Shown piece after piece: positions 12,305 through 24,642 of a DNA stretch of 64,000 bases. The translations under genes were made by a program, and so were the position numbers. The notes beneath the pieces are model-generated. The model worked only from the letters and a program-made list of their open reading frames with translations. It was not told the origin of the DNA and made no database searches. Source of the stretch: Sipunculus nudus (taxonomy: Eukaryota; Annelida; Sipuncula; Golfingiida; Sipunculidae); assembly GCA_026874595.1 (NCBI GenBank), contig CM049314.1:4624229-4688228 (forward strand). The letters are read 5' to 3'. The number at the start of each line of letters is the position of its first letter. The stretch's first letter is position 1.

Positions 12305-12338
<34 letters not shown>

Positions 12339-12340
12339 AT
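12160..12340. repeat. Hairpin element between (TA)n tracts, copy 1
   Basis: Contains CT-rich sequence, (TA)n (12184-12229), a unique link with CCATGCTGGTTC, a perfect hairpin (12259-12308: 18-bp arms ATGGAAAGGGTATACACA around a 14-nt loop) and another (TA)n. A homologous hairpin with the same link in inverse orientation lies at 43.2 kb, so this is a dispersed repeat and not a chance palindrome. Confidence 0.7.
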
Positions 12341-13762
12341 ACATGTATGTATTTGAATTCGTCTTTCCTGATGGAAAATCAAAATTTAACAAATTCCGAA
12401 TTGGATAACGCTGGAAAAGTTTATACTATATTCGAGGCTCCAGATATTTCGAAGTTAGCAGGTTTAATAAAGATGAAGTCCCATTGGTTTTTTTTCCAAG
12501 TTCTAATTATCAGGAAATAACCTTGGCCTCACAGTCTACCGCTTGTATCTCTTATGTTAAGTCGGCTGATCTGCTTGCTTAGTGTCTACATACTGTCGCT
12601 GAATACGGAAAGCTCTGATTCGATTTGCATGTATATACATGTCCCAATAGGGATACTTCAGAGTCAAATATATCAGTATATAATGTGTGATCATTGCTGG
12701 AGTTAACCATAAGAAAACAGGCTACCTGGTCAGAACATAACAGCTCTAAAGACATTCGTTTTATGTCATGTTTATCCTGCTTACTGACTTTTGTTTACAG
12801 CATGTTCCTTGGGCTTGTCCAATCACATAAACCTGAACAAAGCAGGCAGCCAAGCAGACCTAAAGCGTTCGTTCTCTCCTCAAGTGATCTCTCCTCCAGC
12901 TTAATACATGGTGTATGTCCTTAGTCAGCATGATAATGATATAATGTACATTGATTACAAATTTTCTATCCCTCTTTATCTATAGACAAAAATATTTTTA
13001 ACATTATTAATATCATATGAATTGATAGAAAAATATTATTTAATAATATATGTTACTTATAGAAAAGCCAACGGGCGGTTTTAAAAGATATATGAATAAA
13101 CACTCTACAAACGTCTGTAACAAATATTGGAAAAATAAAAAGACATTAAAAACCTTGTTATTTCGAGAACATCAAGTAACCCATGTCACGCATTTATTCT
13201 CCTTTTCATAACTGCTTGGAGAGACTAATTACAACAAATCTCTTCATTTTCTCTTAATTGGAGGATGATAAATCAAATTAACTGGGGAAATTGTCGATTT
13301 TTTTCAGCCATACAGAGAATGCCCAATCCCAACATACAGGATTTATTAGCTGCCATGAGTGGAATATTGGTCTGTATAATGTTTGATTTGATAATAATAT
13401 CAGTATAACATGTGTCCTAGTTGGTCAAAGTGTCTTACGACGGCCTTGATCAGCTGTTGTGGTTACAAAGAATGGTTTCGCTACCATATATAACTAACTG
13501 GCTATTGTGGTCTCACGCAACAAAGTCTGATGTCGATATCGTTCGCTCAAGTGTACTTCAGAGTTCATGCTTACTTACGTCAGATTTCTTTTTAAACCTC
13601 CCTTAATCTTGATTCACATTCAAAACTCATTTACAAAATCAAATCTTATTACACACAAAATAATTTTAATCATATAATTTTTTCTCTATGTCATTGTCTA
13701 TGTTTAGAGGCATTTCCTATGGATGATAACTGGACCTAACTCGTTGTACTGTTTTATGTTGT
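12341..13762. other. No gene recognised
   Basis: AT-rich DNA with small open frames (12694-12924, 13421-13606) that show no family features. Confidence 0.35.
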
Positions 13763-14122
13763 TTTATGTGGTCTCATGAATACCATCATCTTCTAAACCA
13801 AGGAAATCTGTGTGTTCAGGCTTGGTTGTGAAACCGTAACCACACTCGCACAGGATTTTCGTGTGAATGTCTCGAACATAATCTGGGTAATTTTCTGCCT
13901 GTTGACTTTCGTTTTGAGGGGACCCTCAGTCAGGAGGACATGGTGTTCCTCAGGAGCCACACACAACTCATTGTAGAAAGTGGTGTGTCAGAATTTCCAT
14001 AAAATATCCCTGTGGGTGAGTAGTCCATATTCGATGGGATACTGGAGGAGGAAGTTACCTAGTTTCCTTTGTGCCTCATCCCCCAATTAGCAAATTCTCC
14101 GACAGTCATCAACAATATCAGC
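13763..14122 (-). pseudogene. Actin copy A3, internally deleted fragment
   Basis: On the minus strand, from an AG acceptor at 14123-14124, it reads LGDEAQRKLGNFLLQYPIEYGLLTHRDILWKF, then a stop, [41 protein letters not shown]. The sequence then jumps to [15 protein letters not shown] (actin ILTERGY region) and again to [13 protein letters not shown] (actin FLGMES.GIHE). Two internal deletions thus removed most of the middle, and nothing actin-like follows. A faint exon-1-like stretch occurs at 14884-14940. Confidence 0.8.
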
Positions 14123-15451
14123 CTAAAATATGTACCATTCCAATTAAAACTCAATATGTATAATGCTTAAGGGACCTGTACTAAAGGTTACCTGGAATTG
14201 CATATTAGCGTTCATTCATAACAACTTTTATCAAGAAAAAAGTGATTTCAGAAAATGGCCAAGAATATGTCATTATGAATTTATTCTCGGTATTTAACAC
14301 CAAACATGATATTAATGGTTATTATGTATTATTATAATCTTTTGAATATTCAAATTAAATTTCAAATATTTCTTGTTTTAACCAAAATATGCTAATTCTT
14401 GTTAGCAATAGGACATAGGACATATTTGCTCTTTTTATATCATATTTTTTTTATTTAGATGTACTGCTATATTTCAACCTTCGCTGGCATGAGGAAATTT
14501 CTTCACAATCTTCAATATCTGTTATTACCGAAGCATTAAAGCTATTTAAATGTTTAATTATAGAGGCCAATTATGGAGGAATGTCAGACCCTACTCGAAC
14601 GTATAATTTTAAAGTTAAATAATTCTAGAGGGAAAAGGGAATTTGCTTATTGTGAGGTCCTGCTGACATATTTAAAAGAAAGGACGTTCATTTATTTAGA
14701 ATATAATGGAATTCTCGTTCTTGTTCCTGATAGTCCTTTTGTGGCCCTTTGACATGAGTCATGACAACTAAACCTTATAAATCTGTGAGCTTAGGACTTA
14801 GAATTCCCGCTTAATTTGGCTGTATATTTGTGTCTGACATTGTGTCTGAACGATATTGAGTGTTGCCAATTTCATATTCTTTAGGTCCGACCACAGTTAG
14901 GAACACAGCTAAAGGTTTATGAACAAAGCTTTGATAAGGTATCTTCCTTTGTCAGATATATCACACCTATCTTTATCACATGTTGCATCGGGTTTTGTGG
15001 GATCTATAAAATATGAAAATAAAATATGGACATCACTTGGGCTGGGCCATACAGATCACTGTATACAGGTGCCGACTATATGGAGGTCATGACAAATAAT
15101 ACTGGAGAGTATTATGGGGGTTCCATAAGAGTAGGTTACCTTTTTATATGCTTTTTCTCGTGTAAAAGAACTGATAATGCCATCATTGTAATAATGCTAT
15201 GTTATAATAGTCGTTTTTATCAAGAGATCGATTTATCAGGTAACACAGGTAAATTCCTGTTTTATAATTGCATTTAATAATTCTGTGTTATGGGTTTAAT
15301 GTTATTCGGATTCCTATTCCTATCAGATACATATCTTCACATGAATTAGCGAACAACTTACAATTATCTATACAAGTGCAAAAGAAGCAAAGTACAACCC
15401 CTGAATGTAAAAGGTTTAGAGTCTCTACCAGTCAATAAAAAAGGTGGGAAC
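14123..15451. other. No intact gene; possible decayed actin exon 1 at 14884-14940
   Basis: AT-rich. The string AGGTCCGACCACAGTTAGGA onward (14884) resembles the minus-strand actin exon 1 end (AGGACGGCCGACAGTTGTCGG) and could belong to A3. The open frame at 15026-15277 has no known relatives that I recognise. Confidence 0.3.
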
Positions 15452-15866
15452 CGGCCTCTGTGGCTCAGGGGTAGAGCGCAGGACTCAAAGCCGGGAGTTC
15501 GTGGGTTCGGATCTTAGCCGAGGCGGTGAGGTTTTTCACAGTCGGCCCCAACCCAGGTTGAGAGGTCTGCAGGCTTAATGGAGAGGCTGTGTCCCACAAC
15601 CGCGTATCACTCACATACTAGTGCGTCTTAGGGGGTCCCTCGGTGTTATGACCCAGAATTGGGGAAGATTACACACCAAAGACCCGCAGGTGCGGCAGAT
15701 GCCGAGCCTGGGTGACACCAGGATGCAAAATTAAAAAATTATAGGAAGCGAGTGCTACCGCCCTGTCAAGTAGTCCCAAACCGAAATTGAAACTCTGCAG
15801 ATGTATATACTTAGGTAAAGAATTAGATAAGTCAGCATTAAAAAATGGAGGCTGTTACCTCCACCA
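15452..15866 (+). mobile_element. tRNA-derived SINE, family 1, copy 2
   Basis: A-box TGTGGCTCAGGGGTAGAGCG and B-box GGGTTCGGATC, then the same body as 9519-9917, including CGC.CTGTCA(A/C).TAGTCC and the ending GGTTACCTCCACCAA-like text plus poly(A). Better preserved in the promoter boxes than copy 1. Confidence 0.88.
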
Positions 15867-16027
15867 AAAAAATAAAATTTTGCAGGGGAGCACGCTTTCG
15901 TTTTGATAAAGCCATGTGATTGACAAGAATTTAATCCCATATTGATCTTGGTAGTTTTTGCTCTCATAACCACATTACTTTGATTAATAATCCTGTACTT
16001 GCACATATATTATTTCGTTAAAAAACC

Positions 16028-16393
16028 TCAATAATGTTCGATCTCAACTCGTTTACCTTTAGCTAGGTAAGAAATTAACTGACCCTGATATACGTTTGTG
16101 TATACGGCACGAAACTCCTCCAGTGCATATGTGACTCGCTTCAGGTGTGTTAACAGCTCCTGGTTCACAGAAAATGTTGATATACTTTTTTTAAAAGATA
16201 TATAGTGTTCCAGGTATTTTACTCCTTTGAAAGCTAGTAAGTGGTTTATATCACAATATATCTGTGATTTACACCTGTTGACTTGATACTTGATATATTC
16301 AAGATTGTCCATACACATTTCTTCCAAGACTAAGAGTGTGTTAGGTATTGTACTCTTTTGAATATAATTAAGTGGTCCCTGTGCAAAATACAA
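16028..16393 (-). CDS. Unrecognised 121-codon open frame
   Basis: An open frame of 121 codons beginning MYFAQGPLNYIQKSTIPNTL and ending VEIEHY. It is mostly hydrophilic, looks helix-prone and has no signal peptide or membrane segment. It is the longest unexplained open frame between the A3 fragment and A4. The family is not recognised. In AT-rich DNA a 366-nt frame without stops can occur by chance, so it may be an exon, a transposon scrap or nothing. Confidence 0.2.
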   Translation of the reverse strand: MYFAQGPLNYIQKSTIPNTLLVLEEMCMDNLEYIKYQVNRCKSQIYCDINHLLAFKGVKYLEHYISFKKSISTFSVNQELLTHLKRVTYALEEFRAVYTNVYQGQLISYLAKGKRVEIEHY

Positions 16394-19300
16394 ATATACT
16401 AAAATACGTTCAACACGCCTGTTGATATTTACTCCCTCTTATATTATTATATAGAGACGTTTAGCATAAACGCACATGATATATTTTTAAAGAATGTCAG
16501 TGTCGCGCTATTTAGGTTTACATTACTCATCAAATTGACTTGTAGATGAGAGTCACTTGATACAGTAATTGTTAGTCAATCCAATGTTCATCTTTAACTA
16601 ATAAGAAAAAGATATTATAACGAAGAAACTCAATGCATAAGATTCAGCATAAATACCAGGATCACATTTTATATTTCACCAGAAATTTAAAAAGATGGGG
16701 GAAACATTCACATTAAAAAAAGGGTTTCATACTGTTTTGTTGTAAATATATACCATGTTTCTCAGGGGGCCGTGTTTGTGTGATATTAGGGGGAATTATG
16801 GAATGGAAAACAGGATATTTATCAATTACATGCAGAAGTAGTAATTTTCAGAAAAAAAGTAACTCAGCACGTTTATTATATACACGATTAACATTCATAA
16901 AAAATAATAAAAGGTTTTATGTACCTTTTTTAAATTATTCAGCCCACTATAATAACTTAAGATGAACTCAGCCACCAGCTGTTATCAAGACAATATATAA
17001 CCATGTGATTCCTTTATTGTACAAAACATGAGTTCGTGAATACCTTGACCCACAAAATCCCCGAAAAGAAAATCCTAAATACTACACATGTATAATACTA
17101 TAATGATTTTATATGTATATGTTGATCTATTTATACTTATCTAAATACATACAGAGTTGTTTTTTTCATTTTATAAATGTATGTCAATAAATAATAAAAT
17201 TGATACATGTTTTTTTGATAATTCATGATATAAACATAATTTACTAGGTGGATGATCTTATGTTAATACCATCGTTATATAATTAATGTTTTATTCAGAA
17301 TAGATAAAGCTTCAGACTCAAAGTTCCATTAGGGCATTTAAGATATAACAACAATGACTAAAGTACATACACATAACACATTTTTAACAAATGATTTTTG
17401 AATACATGCATTCCAAAATGTCGACTCATCTGGTTAAACACAAAGATGTCGTTCCTGTAGAGTATAAAACATATGCATATGATATTTGTTGACGTCAGCA
17501 TTTAAGTAAACAAATTTTAAATCGAGTCATTCCCACTGTCCATGTTGATTATTAATTATCCAAACAGTTCCACTCAGCCCTTCAAGGGCCCACATCAAAC
17601 AAGGCTGCCCGCAGAGAAACGGCGTGGTCAGCTTGCCGAGCGGATCTCAACAGGTCTTAATGGAACATTAGAAAAACAAGATAAAATAGTCCTTTTTAAC
17701 CTTGGTCAATTCAATGAAGAAAACAGTGTTATTCACATTTACCAATTTATGATTATACCTAGGTTTTAGTAAAGTTTATAACACTATTTAATAAGAAGCA
17801 TTACACAATTTAAATATTCTCCATGCTTTATATTGACTGATACCTGATCATTTCTTTTTTTCAAAAGCATAAAATTCAAAAGCTTCTTGATTATAAATAT
17901 AAGCAGATTTTGCATTTGACATAAGTTATACAAAAGAATACTTACCTCATTTTAAAAGAAAACTGACTCTTAGATAATTATATAATTGACATTTTCTTAT
18001 GAAGTGATATCTCAGTTTTAACTACACTTTCACCATGTTTTAAACAGTAAATGCAATGTCTTGCCATCCATTTTATCTTATCATGTCTTTCCTTTTTTCC
18101 AGTTGAAAATGATGAGATGAACATCTTAATCTAGCTAAGCTAGTTATTGATTATTATTGATAACAACAATCAAATACTTTTCAAACGTTCAGAGTGATTA
18201 AAACTGATAATGTTTCTAGAGTTTTTGTTTTCAAAAGTTATTTTGACCATTCTTACATGGATATCCGTTAGTCATTTGTGTAACCCCATAAGAAAAAAAT
18301 GTGTAAGCCCTATATCCAAATGTAGTTATATTCTATTGAAAACAGGAATGCTTTTATTTCTGTTGCCCACGTTTTCCTTCCTGTTTCATCGTAATTTACC
18401 ATATAGATGCTTCGGATATCTATTCGGTGTCATTCTTAATAGTTTTGTCCAAAACGTAACATATCTAAAACATAATAACCTTTCAATTGCCACCGTCTAC
18501 ACTTACCAAATACTTCTGCAATTGATAATGAAGACCTACTCTTAAGAATATATTGTTAAAATCTAGTTTGAAATTGTTCAATATTGTCACAGTTTTTATG
18601 GTCCATAACATAAGATTGGCAATAATTAGGGGCGGATTCAGGTTTTATAAAAAGAGGAGTCCAACCCAGGAGAACTAATGACAAAATCTAAAAATAAAAT
18701 TCTGATGTCCGTAAAAAGGGGGTACATGCCGCTAAAACAAGTCGGAGGCCTTTAAATAGGTTGCAGCTGCTGATAAAAGAGAACTCAGACCCACTTTCCG
18801 AAGAACTCTGGGTCCGTTTCTTTAATGTCATTCAATCAATAAAAGTCACTGTTAGTCATTTATATGTACTGATAAATTGTTTATTCATAATAATGATATA
18901 ATAGATATTGTTTCACTTGTTGACCTTTAAAGAAAGGTTACGAAAATTCCATCTAAATATTTGTAAATACTAATCACTTCAACTTGCTTTGCTTAATGGT
19001 ACCAATTTTCCGATTTTTTTAAAGACGCCTCTTTTTCAAAACACTATAGTTTTTGTTTTTTTGACTGACTAGAAATGTATCCGTCTAACCATAAATTTTG
19101 CTGTGTCATAAGACTCGTTTATGAGCCATTAAAATGTTTGCTATCTAAAGTGTGCCACAGCTAATTCCTAAGGAAGGGGGCACCATAGAATAAAAATAAT
19201 GGACCTAAAACATTCATGTCTAGGCATTGCTATGAAATATGGTTGAACAGAAATATAAAATATATACTTTGTTTATTTGAAAATTTTGTGATAAGCAACA

Positions 19301-19812
19301 TTACATTTATTGCTGTATCAGGTTCTAACTTGCGTTTACGTATGATATGATTTTCGATGAATCTATCACTAACACACATGTCGAGGTACTATACTCATGC
19401 TTTATCACGGATGTCCGTTGACTTTTGCTGACACATGCGAGCCTGAGTCGATACACTTACAGTTACATACAGTTACGTAACATATATAGTGTTAAAAACT
19501 GTGAACACGTGAAAAGTTGCAGTATACAGAAATACGGTATTAGAAATTGAAAAAAAAAACACGTAAGAAGTCAGATAATACTGAAATTCAGTGTTGAATC
19601 CTGAAAACAAGTATTTAGTTATAAGACATAAAAACAAGGATGGACAAATAAAAAGTAAAGTAATCAGCAATATGTGAACATGATTTCTCATAAGATAATA
19701 TGTGTCCTATTGACATGAATGTTCTTTTAAATATGTATAATTTTACCTATACATTTTATTTCGGATCCCCTTGACAGTATTAAAAATAAAAACAAAACAA
19801 ACCATTCAACTT
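16394..19812. other. Long gene-free stretch
   Basis: 3.4 kb of AT-rich DNA. Open frames at 17542-17769, 18210-18545 (hydrophobic, low complexity) and 19473-19691 show no support. The right end must contain the A4 3' UTR. Confidence 0.35.
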
Positions 19813-20826
19813 TTAGAAACATTTTTTGTGAACAATGGATGGACCACTCTCGTCGTACTCCTGCTTGGAAATTGACTTCTGCGGAAAATCATCCAGGCTG
19901 CCCAAAATAGATCCACCGAACCATACGGAGTTTTTGCGTTCTGGGGGAGCAATAACCTTGATCTTCATTGTGGATGGAGCCAATTCTGTCATTTCTTTTT
20001 GCATTCGGTCAGCAATACCAGGAAACATGGTGCTGCCTCCGGATAGCACAATGTTTGCATAAAGATCCTTCCTGAGGTCAACGTCGCATTTCATGATGCT
20101 AATGTAGGTTGTCTCATGGATACCATCCGATTCAATACCCAGACAGGATGGCGAAAATAAGGGTTCGGAACACCTGAAGCGCTCGTTCCCAATCGTTACC
20201 ACCTGACCATCTGGCAGTTCATAGCTCTTCTCTATAGATGAGGACGATGCTGTGCTTTCCATCTCCTGTTTAAAGTCAAGGGCAACGTAACACAGTTTTT
20301 CCTTTATGTCTCGGGCAATCTCACGTTCGGCCGTTGTGATAAAGTGAAGGCCACGTTCAGTGAAGAGTCGAATAAGATTGTCGGTCAGTTCACGTCCGGC
20401 CAAGTCCATACGGCTGGTAGCGTGGGGTATGTAATAACCCTCGTATATGGGTACATTGTGGGTAACGCCATCTCCGCTGTCCAGCACAATACCAGTGGTA
20501 CGACCGGAAGCGTACAGGGAAAGAACAGCTTGATTAGCAAGGTACATGGCTGGGACGTTGAAGGTCTCAAACATGATCTTGGTCATTTTCTCCCTGTTGC
20601 ATTTTGGGTTTAAGGGAGCCTCAGTCAATATGACGGGGTGCTCCTCAGGGGCAATACGCAGCTCATTGTAGAAGGTGTGGTGCCAGATTTTCTCCATGTC
20701 ATCCCAGTTGGTGACGATACCGTGTTCGATAGGGTATTTGAGGGTCAGAATACCTTTCATATAACGCGTTTCGTCCCCAATATAGCTGTCTTTCTGTCTC
20801 ATTCCAAACATTACAGGCCGAACAAT
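19813..20826 (-). CDS. Divergent actin A4, exon 2
   Basis: Open frame of 337 codons plus stop, starting after a TTCCAG acceptor (20827 onward). It reads [69 protein letters not shown] through to [11 protein letters not shown]. Nucleotide-binding segments are present: [15 protein letters not shown] and [14 protein letters not shown]. Joined in phase 0 to the first exon at 23829-23954 it gives 379 residues, three more than standard actin, the extra being IVR at the junction. Unusual changes include MGQKDS to MRQKDS, and QMWIS near the C-terminus to QKSIS, which loses the conserved Trp356. Actin polymerises and binds ATP; with these changes this copy may be a specialised or degenerating paralogue. 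No stop or frameshift seen. Confidence 0.85.
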   Translation of the reverse strand: MVRPVMFGMRQKDSYIGDETRYMKGILTLKYPIEHGIVTNWDDMEKIWHHTFYNELRIAPEEHPVILTEAPLNPKCNREKMTKIMFETFNVPAMYLANQAVLSLYASGRTTGIVLDSGDGVTHNVPIYEGYYIPHATSRMDLAGRELTDNLIRLFTERGLHFITTAEREIARDIKEKLCYVALDFKQEMESTASSSSIEKSYELPDGQVVTIGNERFRCSEPLFSPSCLGIESDGIHETTYISIMKCDVDLRKDLYANIVLSGGSTMFPGIADRMQKEMTELAPSTMKIKVIAPPERKNSVWFGGSILGSLDDFPQKSISKQEYDESGPSIVHKKCF

Positions 20827-21304
20827 CTGGAAGAAAACGAAGATATATTAATTAATCTGGTTACCTTAAATATTTCAAAGATCTGATGTGACTGAATGAC
20901 TGCTTACTTCCTTTATCCTCTTAATCCTGAACTCCTCTACTTCTCTCGAGATTGGTTGTGGTTTCTGTAACTTAACTGGTTTATTATTATCGTTACCCTA
21001 GGTCAACCTTTCACCCTCTTCGAGAGACTCAATACCTAGTTAGGGCTTAATATTGTAGAGTTTGGTTAACCCTCCTAGAGAGGCTGCCATACATGGCTGA
21101 TGAGTCCTTTCTACCCATAGTGGCCAATTTGCCAAGGTGGTTACCCGTCTGAGATAATGGATAAAATGAATAAAATTGATATTTTGTCAGGGTCCGTGAT
21201 AGAAAAAAGTTTAGTTAAAGGGAACGCTAATGATGAATTTTAATATGCATTTATTCCTTTGGACTGCAGATATGCGAGTTCTCAAGAAACTTAATCTACG
21301 TGAC

Positions 21305-21422
21305 CTGATGCTTTGAAGGCCGACAATTGTCAGGAGGACTTCTCTTTGGACATCGTCACCACTCATCCCGGCCTTGCACATCCATTGTCTATAACAAGGA
21401 TTACTATCTCTTCGTCACACAC
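21305..21422 (-). pseudogene. Broken actin exon 1 inside the A4 intron
   Basis: The minus strand reads VCDEEIVILVIDNG and then shifts frame after a 7-nt deletion that removes the SGM codons. The start codon is GTG rather than ATG (21420-21422), and there is a further 1-nt loss near the end. The donor CATCAG|GTCACG is still present, matching the canonical actin ..RHQ end. At 118 nt it is 8 nt shorter than the 126-nt intact form. This was probably the original first exon of A4. Confidence 0.8.
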
Positions 21423-22194
21423 CGTTAAGTGTGGCAACCCGGATGGTTTAAAGCTTGGCAGTTTTGTGTGCAAGTTTAGCAGATAACTAAAGTTAAATAT
21501 GTTCAGATATCCTACATCTCCGTTACAGTGTATACAAATGTTCATACTACCACTTTGTGCTTAGTAGCACAAAGTTTCTTAATACAGGATAGATATAGAC
21601 TATGGCGCGAATAACTATAGCATGATAAAATAGACACAATAAGAGGTCCCTTCGTAACTTAGAGATAAGTGACCTATATTATTTGTACTCTAATTTATTT
21701 TAAGTAGCAGAATATGTAGCAGACTCATGCGTATAATTTATCATTATAATAATAATCATCATCATCATAAAAAAATACTTTATGGTAGTGGAAGTATAGA
21801 TCATAAAGATATATAATTTAAATTGAAATGAAACTATAAAGCAAAGAACAAAATTTTTTAGGTGTGCCATTATTTGAATGAACCTGAGGCAGCGCAAAGT
21901 ATGTAAACGATTACACACTCTGACGATGAAGTTATTCTAATATCTTCGAAAGCATAAAACAGTATCTTAGACATACAAGAGATTATGCATCTTAGTCAGT
22001 TTTCAATATAAACAAAAAATAAGCGAAACTGATGGTCTCCAATAACCAAGCATTGATATACTTAATCCGTGACTTAAACCAATTTTTAAAAAAATTCCTG
22101 TATTGTTTTCTTATTTTTTGTGATATCTTATTCTATTCTAGGTATCTTTTTTTAAGATCAGTTATCTATATTAGAAATCACACCTATTGTGGAA

Positions 22195-22210
22195 CCCCCC
22201 CCCCCCCCCC
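22195..22210. repeat. Poly(C) tract
   Basis: C homopolymer with one T interruption, in the A4 intron. Confidence 0.9.
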
Positions 22211-22299
22211 TCCCGGTTGAGCTATAACATCACTCATTTTATCGATTTCTTGTCTAAGTGATTCATAATTTATTTTCAATTTTGATCATATATATTGTT

Positions 22300-22660
22300 T
22301 TATTCCATAGCAATTAAAGCAATTATCCATTTCTAATTCATAAGTTGAGGATATATAAAAGCTTCCATTTGATTTGATTCTCGTTCAAACATTAACAAAT
22401 ATATAAATAGTGTACATATTTCATTATATCCTAAGAGTATGCACATTTCAACTATTTGTTTTGGTAACCCTCACCAGTCTGTGTAATTTAGCTATTATAA
22501 TTAAGTTTTATTATACCTGATCAGTGTCCTTCATAAAATGCCTTGACAGAAGAAACATACAAAAGTGTACTTACAAGTGGTATTTTATTCTATAAAGCAA
22601 TGTCTATTTCATAATAACGAGATAGGTGAAACAAAAGACGATTTCATATCAATTCAGTCA
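22300..22660. repeat. Intron block duplicated at 3.74-4.24 kb
   Basis: See the partner block. Here it lies between the broken exon 1 (21.3 kb) and the intact exon 1 (23.8 kb) of A4. Confidence 0.6.
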
Positions 22661-23828
22661 ATCGACTGCTATGTTACTGACACCATTTTAATATAATGAT
22701 ATTGTGTATAATATGATGTTTTATCTGTGGTGTTTTATTGTTTTTAATTACTTATATTTATTGTTTTTATTATATATATTATTTTTTTCATGTTTTATGT
22801 ATTTTTCATCTAAAGACTGAATAAACTATTATTTTATTAATAATCTGTCAAATAATGGACTGATTTTCCAGTCAATTTGTAAAGTGCCTGAAAATTCAAG
22901 TCATTTTATTATCTCAGTGAAACAGGCAACTTGTAATTAATTCTCTATCTACGTTCATGTATGCACATATGCAGAATAACACTATCCGGTTAGGGACTAC
23001 TTGACAAAGCAACACTACTTGCTCCCTACCATTTTTTTTTTTTTTGGTCACCCAGCCCCGGTGTCTATCGCATCTGCAGATACTCTGAGTATAATCAGCG
23101 ACATTACTGGTCATAACCCCGAGGAATTACCAAAAGTTGCATTTGTTTGTGAATGATATACGGACGGGAAGCACAACGTTCCCAATATGACTGCTGAAGG
23201 CCAACTATGGGTGGGACCAACTGAGGAAATCAAAAGCAGGAAAACATTCGCGCTTACCAATAATCAGTACATCCCCGCGTATCAGGACTGCACCGACATG
23301 AGTAAAGGAAAATACTGGGCTTTAATTACAAATATAACATACCTTGTCTAACAACTATTTTTTTAAATACCACTGCAATTAAAACATTAATTGCAGCTAA
23401 TTGCTTATAGAGAGTAAAGAAACAAAAATGATAGATAGTATACAATGAATATGTATAAGACCGAAATGAGTCTATAAAAATACTAGGCTTGAAATACAAA
23501 TGTAGCATGGCCTGCCAATCATATATTTATATGTTAAATACCACTGCTTAAATAAGTTTGCATAGAGACATTAATTGCAGCCAATATGGAGACTAAAGAA
23601 AAAAAATGATAAAAAGTATACACCCTTGAATATGTGCGTGTCTTTAAAGGAACTGGTTTGCCTTAAGCAGATGTGTCAACGATAACCAGAATTCCCCTAG
23701 CTGGAGTCTATTTTTTCGAAGTAATACATGAAAGAGAGTGTTAAAAAGACTGATATATTCTTATATATATTATAATACTTAAGTCTAAACCAGCGAGTTT
23801 CAGTTAAACTGAATCTGGCGTAGGCTAC

Positions 23829-23954
23829 CTTATCTCGAGGACGGCCGACAGTTGTCGGGAACACTTCTCTTGGGGCATCGCTTCCAGCAAAGCCGGCCTT
23901 ACACATACCGGATCCATTGTCTATTACAACAGCCATCACTTCTTCGTCACTCAT
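23829..23954 (-). CDS. Divergent actin A4, intact exon 1
   Basis: 126 nt, from ATG at 23952-23954 to a GT donor at 23827-23828. Encodes [42 protein letters not shown], with the phosphate-loop residues conserved. The start is set at MSDEEV because it aligns with actin MCDEE; an in-frame ATG 15 nt further upstream would add MKALK. The exon is 3.0 kb from the nearest actin exon 2 (20826). Phase and strand fit, but the splice is inferred. Confidence 0.75.
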
Positions 23955-24069
23955 CTTTAGAGCTTTCAAAAGTTGTCTTTGGCAGTTAGGTTAGTGTGCA
24001 TACGAAAAAGAATTTTAGAATAGTTCCACAATTTCAGGTTTCTTACAAGTATACGTTAAAGTCTATTGT

Positions 24070-24642
24070 TAGATTAAACGCAGTAGCTCCGCAATCTGTA
24101 AACAGTAAAATAAACTCATATATGCCAAGTCTAGACCAGGTTGCTTTTTCTATAACCTCAGGTTGATAACAAAGCTGGAATTTTGTTTTTAGTGCAGGAG
24201 AGTGCCTTACGCAGTCAAGCTCTGTGGTTTTAAGGTGTATTTATCATTTAAAAGCCACTCACCTCAAATTATATACTCTATAAATGAAAGCACGTGCCGT
24301 ATATAACAGAACATAAAACCATTGTTTACTGAAGGTCAAAAATCAAATTATCACACGCCAGCTCTATTTTGACGATACGTTAAGACAACAAGAAGACATT
24401 TTGTAACCTCATAAATATATAAATGTAACCTTCTATTTTATGTGAACCTTTTTAATAACATGACTTAGTATGTTGCTTGCACTTTTCATTTTGCAGAAAA
24501 CTCGGTTCTAGTTTGAGATATATGTAAAGCAGACCTGTCTTACATTTTGGTTTGAACTCACCTGTTATTGATAAAAGTTTATTTATGTGTCAAGGGTAGC
24601 TACTAACAAATAAATTATCACCAAGAAGCAAGTGAACACTAG
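24070..24642 (-). promoter_or_regulatory. Probable 5' flank / promoter region of actin A4
   Basis: Directly upstream of exon 1, and conserved with 4.56-5.48 kb after duplication, including ACCTCATAAATATATAAA, which has a TATA-like core, and AGTGCAGGAG. Promoter activity is inferred from position and conservation only; no certain initiator or SRF box was found. Confidence 0.35.

Noticed and set aside
15452-15530. Candidate tRNA gene
   Set aside because: A- and B-boxes are present but the head is fused to a repeated body shared with 9519-9917, so it is a SINE.
18210-18545. 111-codon hydrophobic frame
   Set aside because: Composition fits translated AT-rich DNA; no conserved motif.
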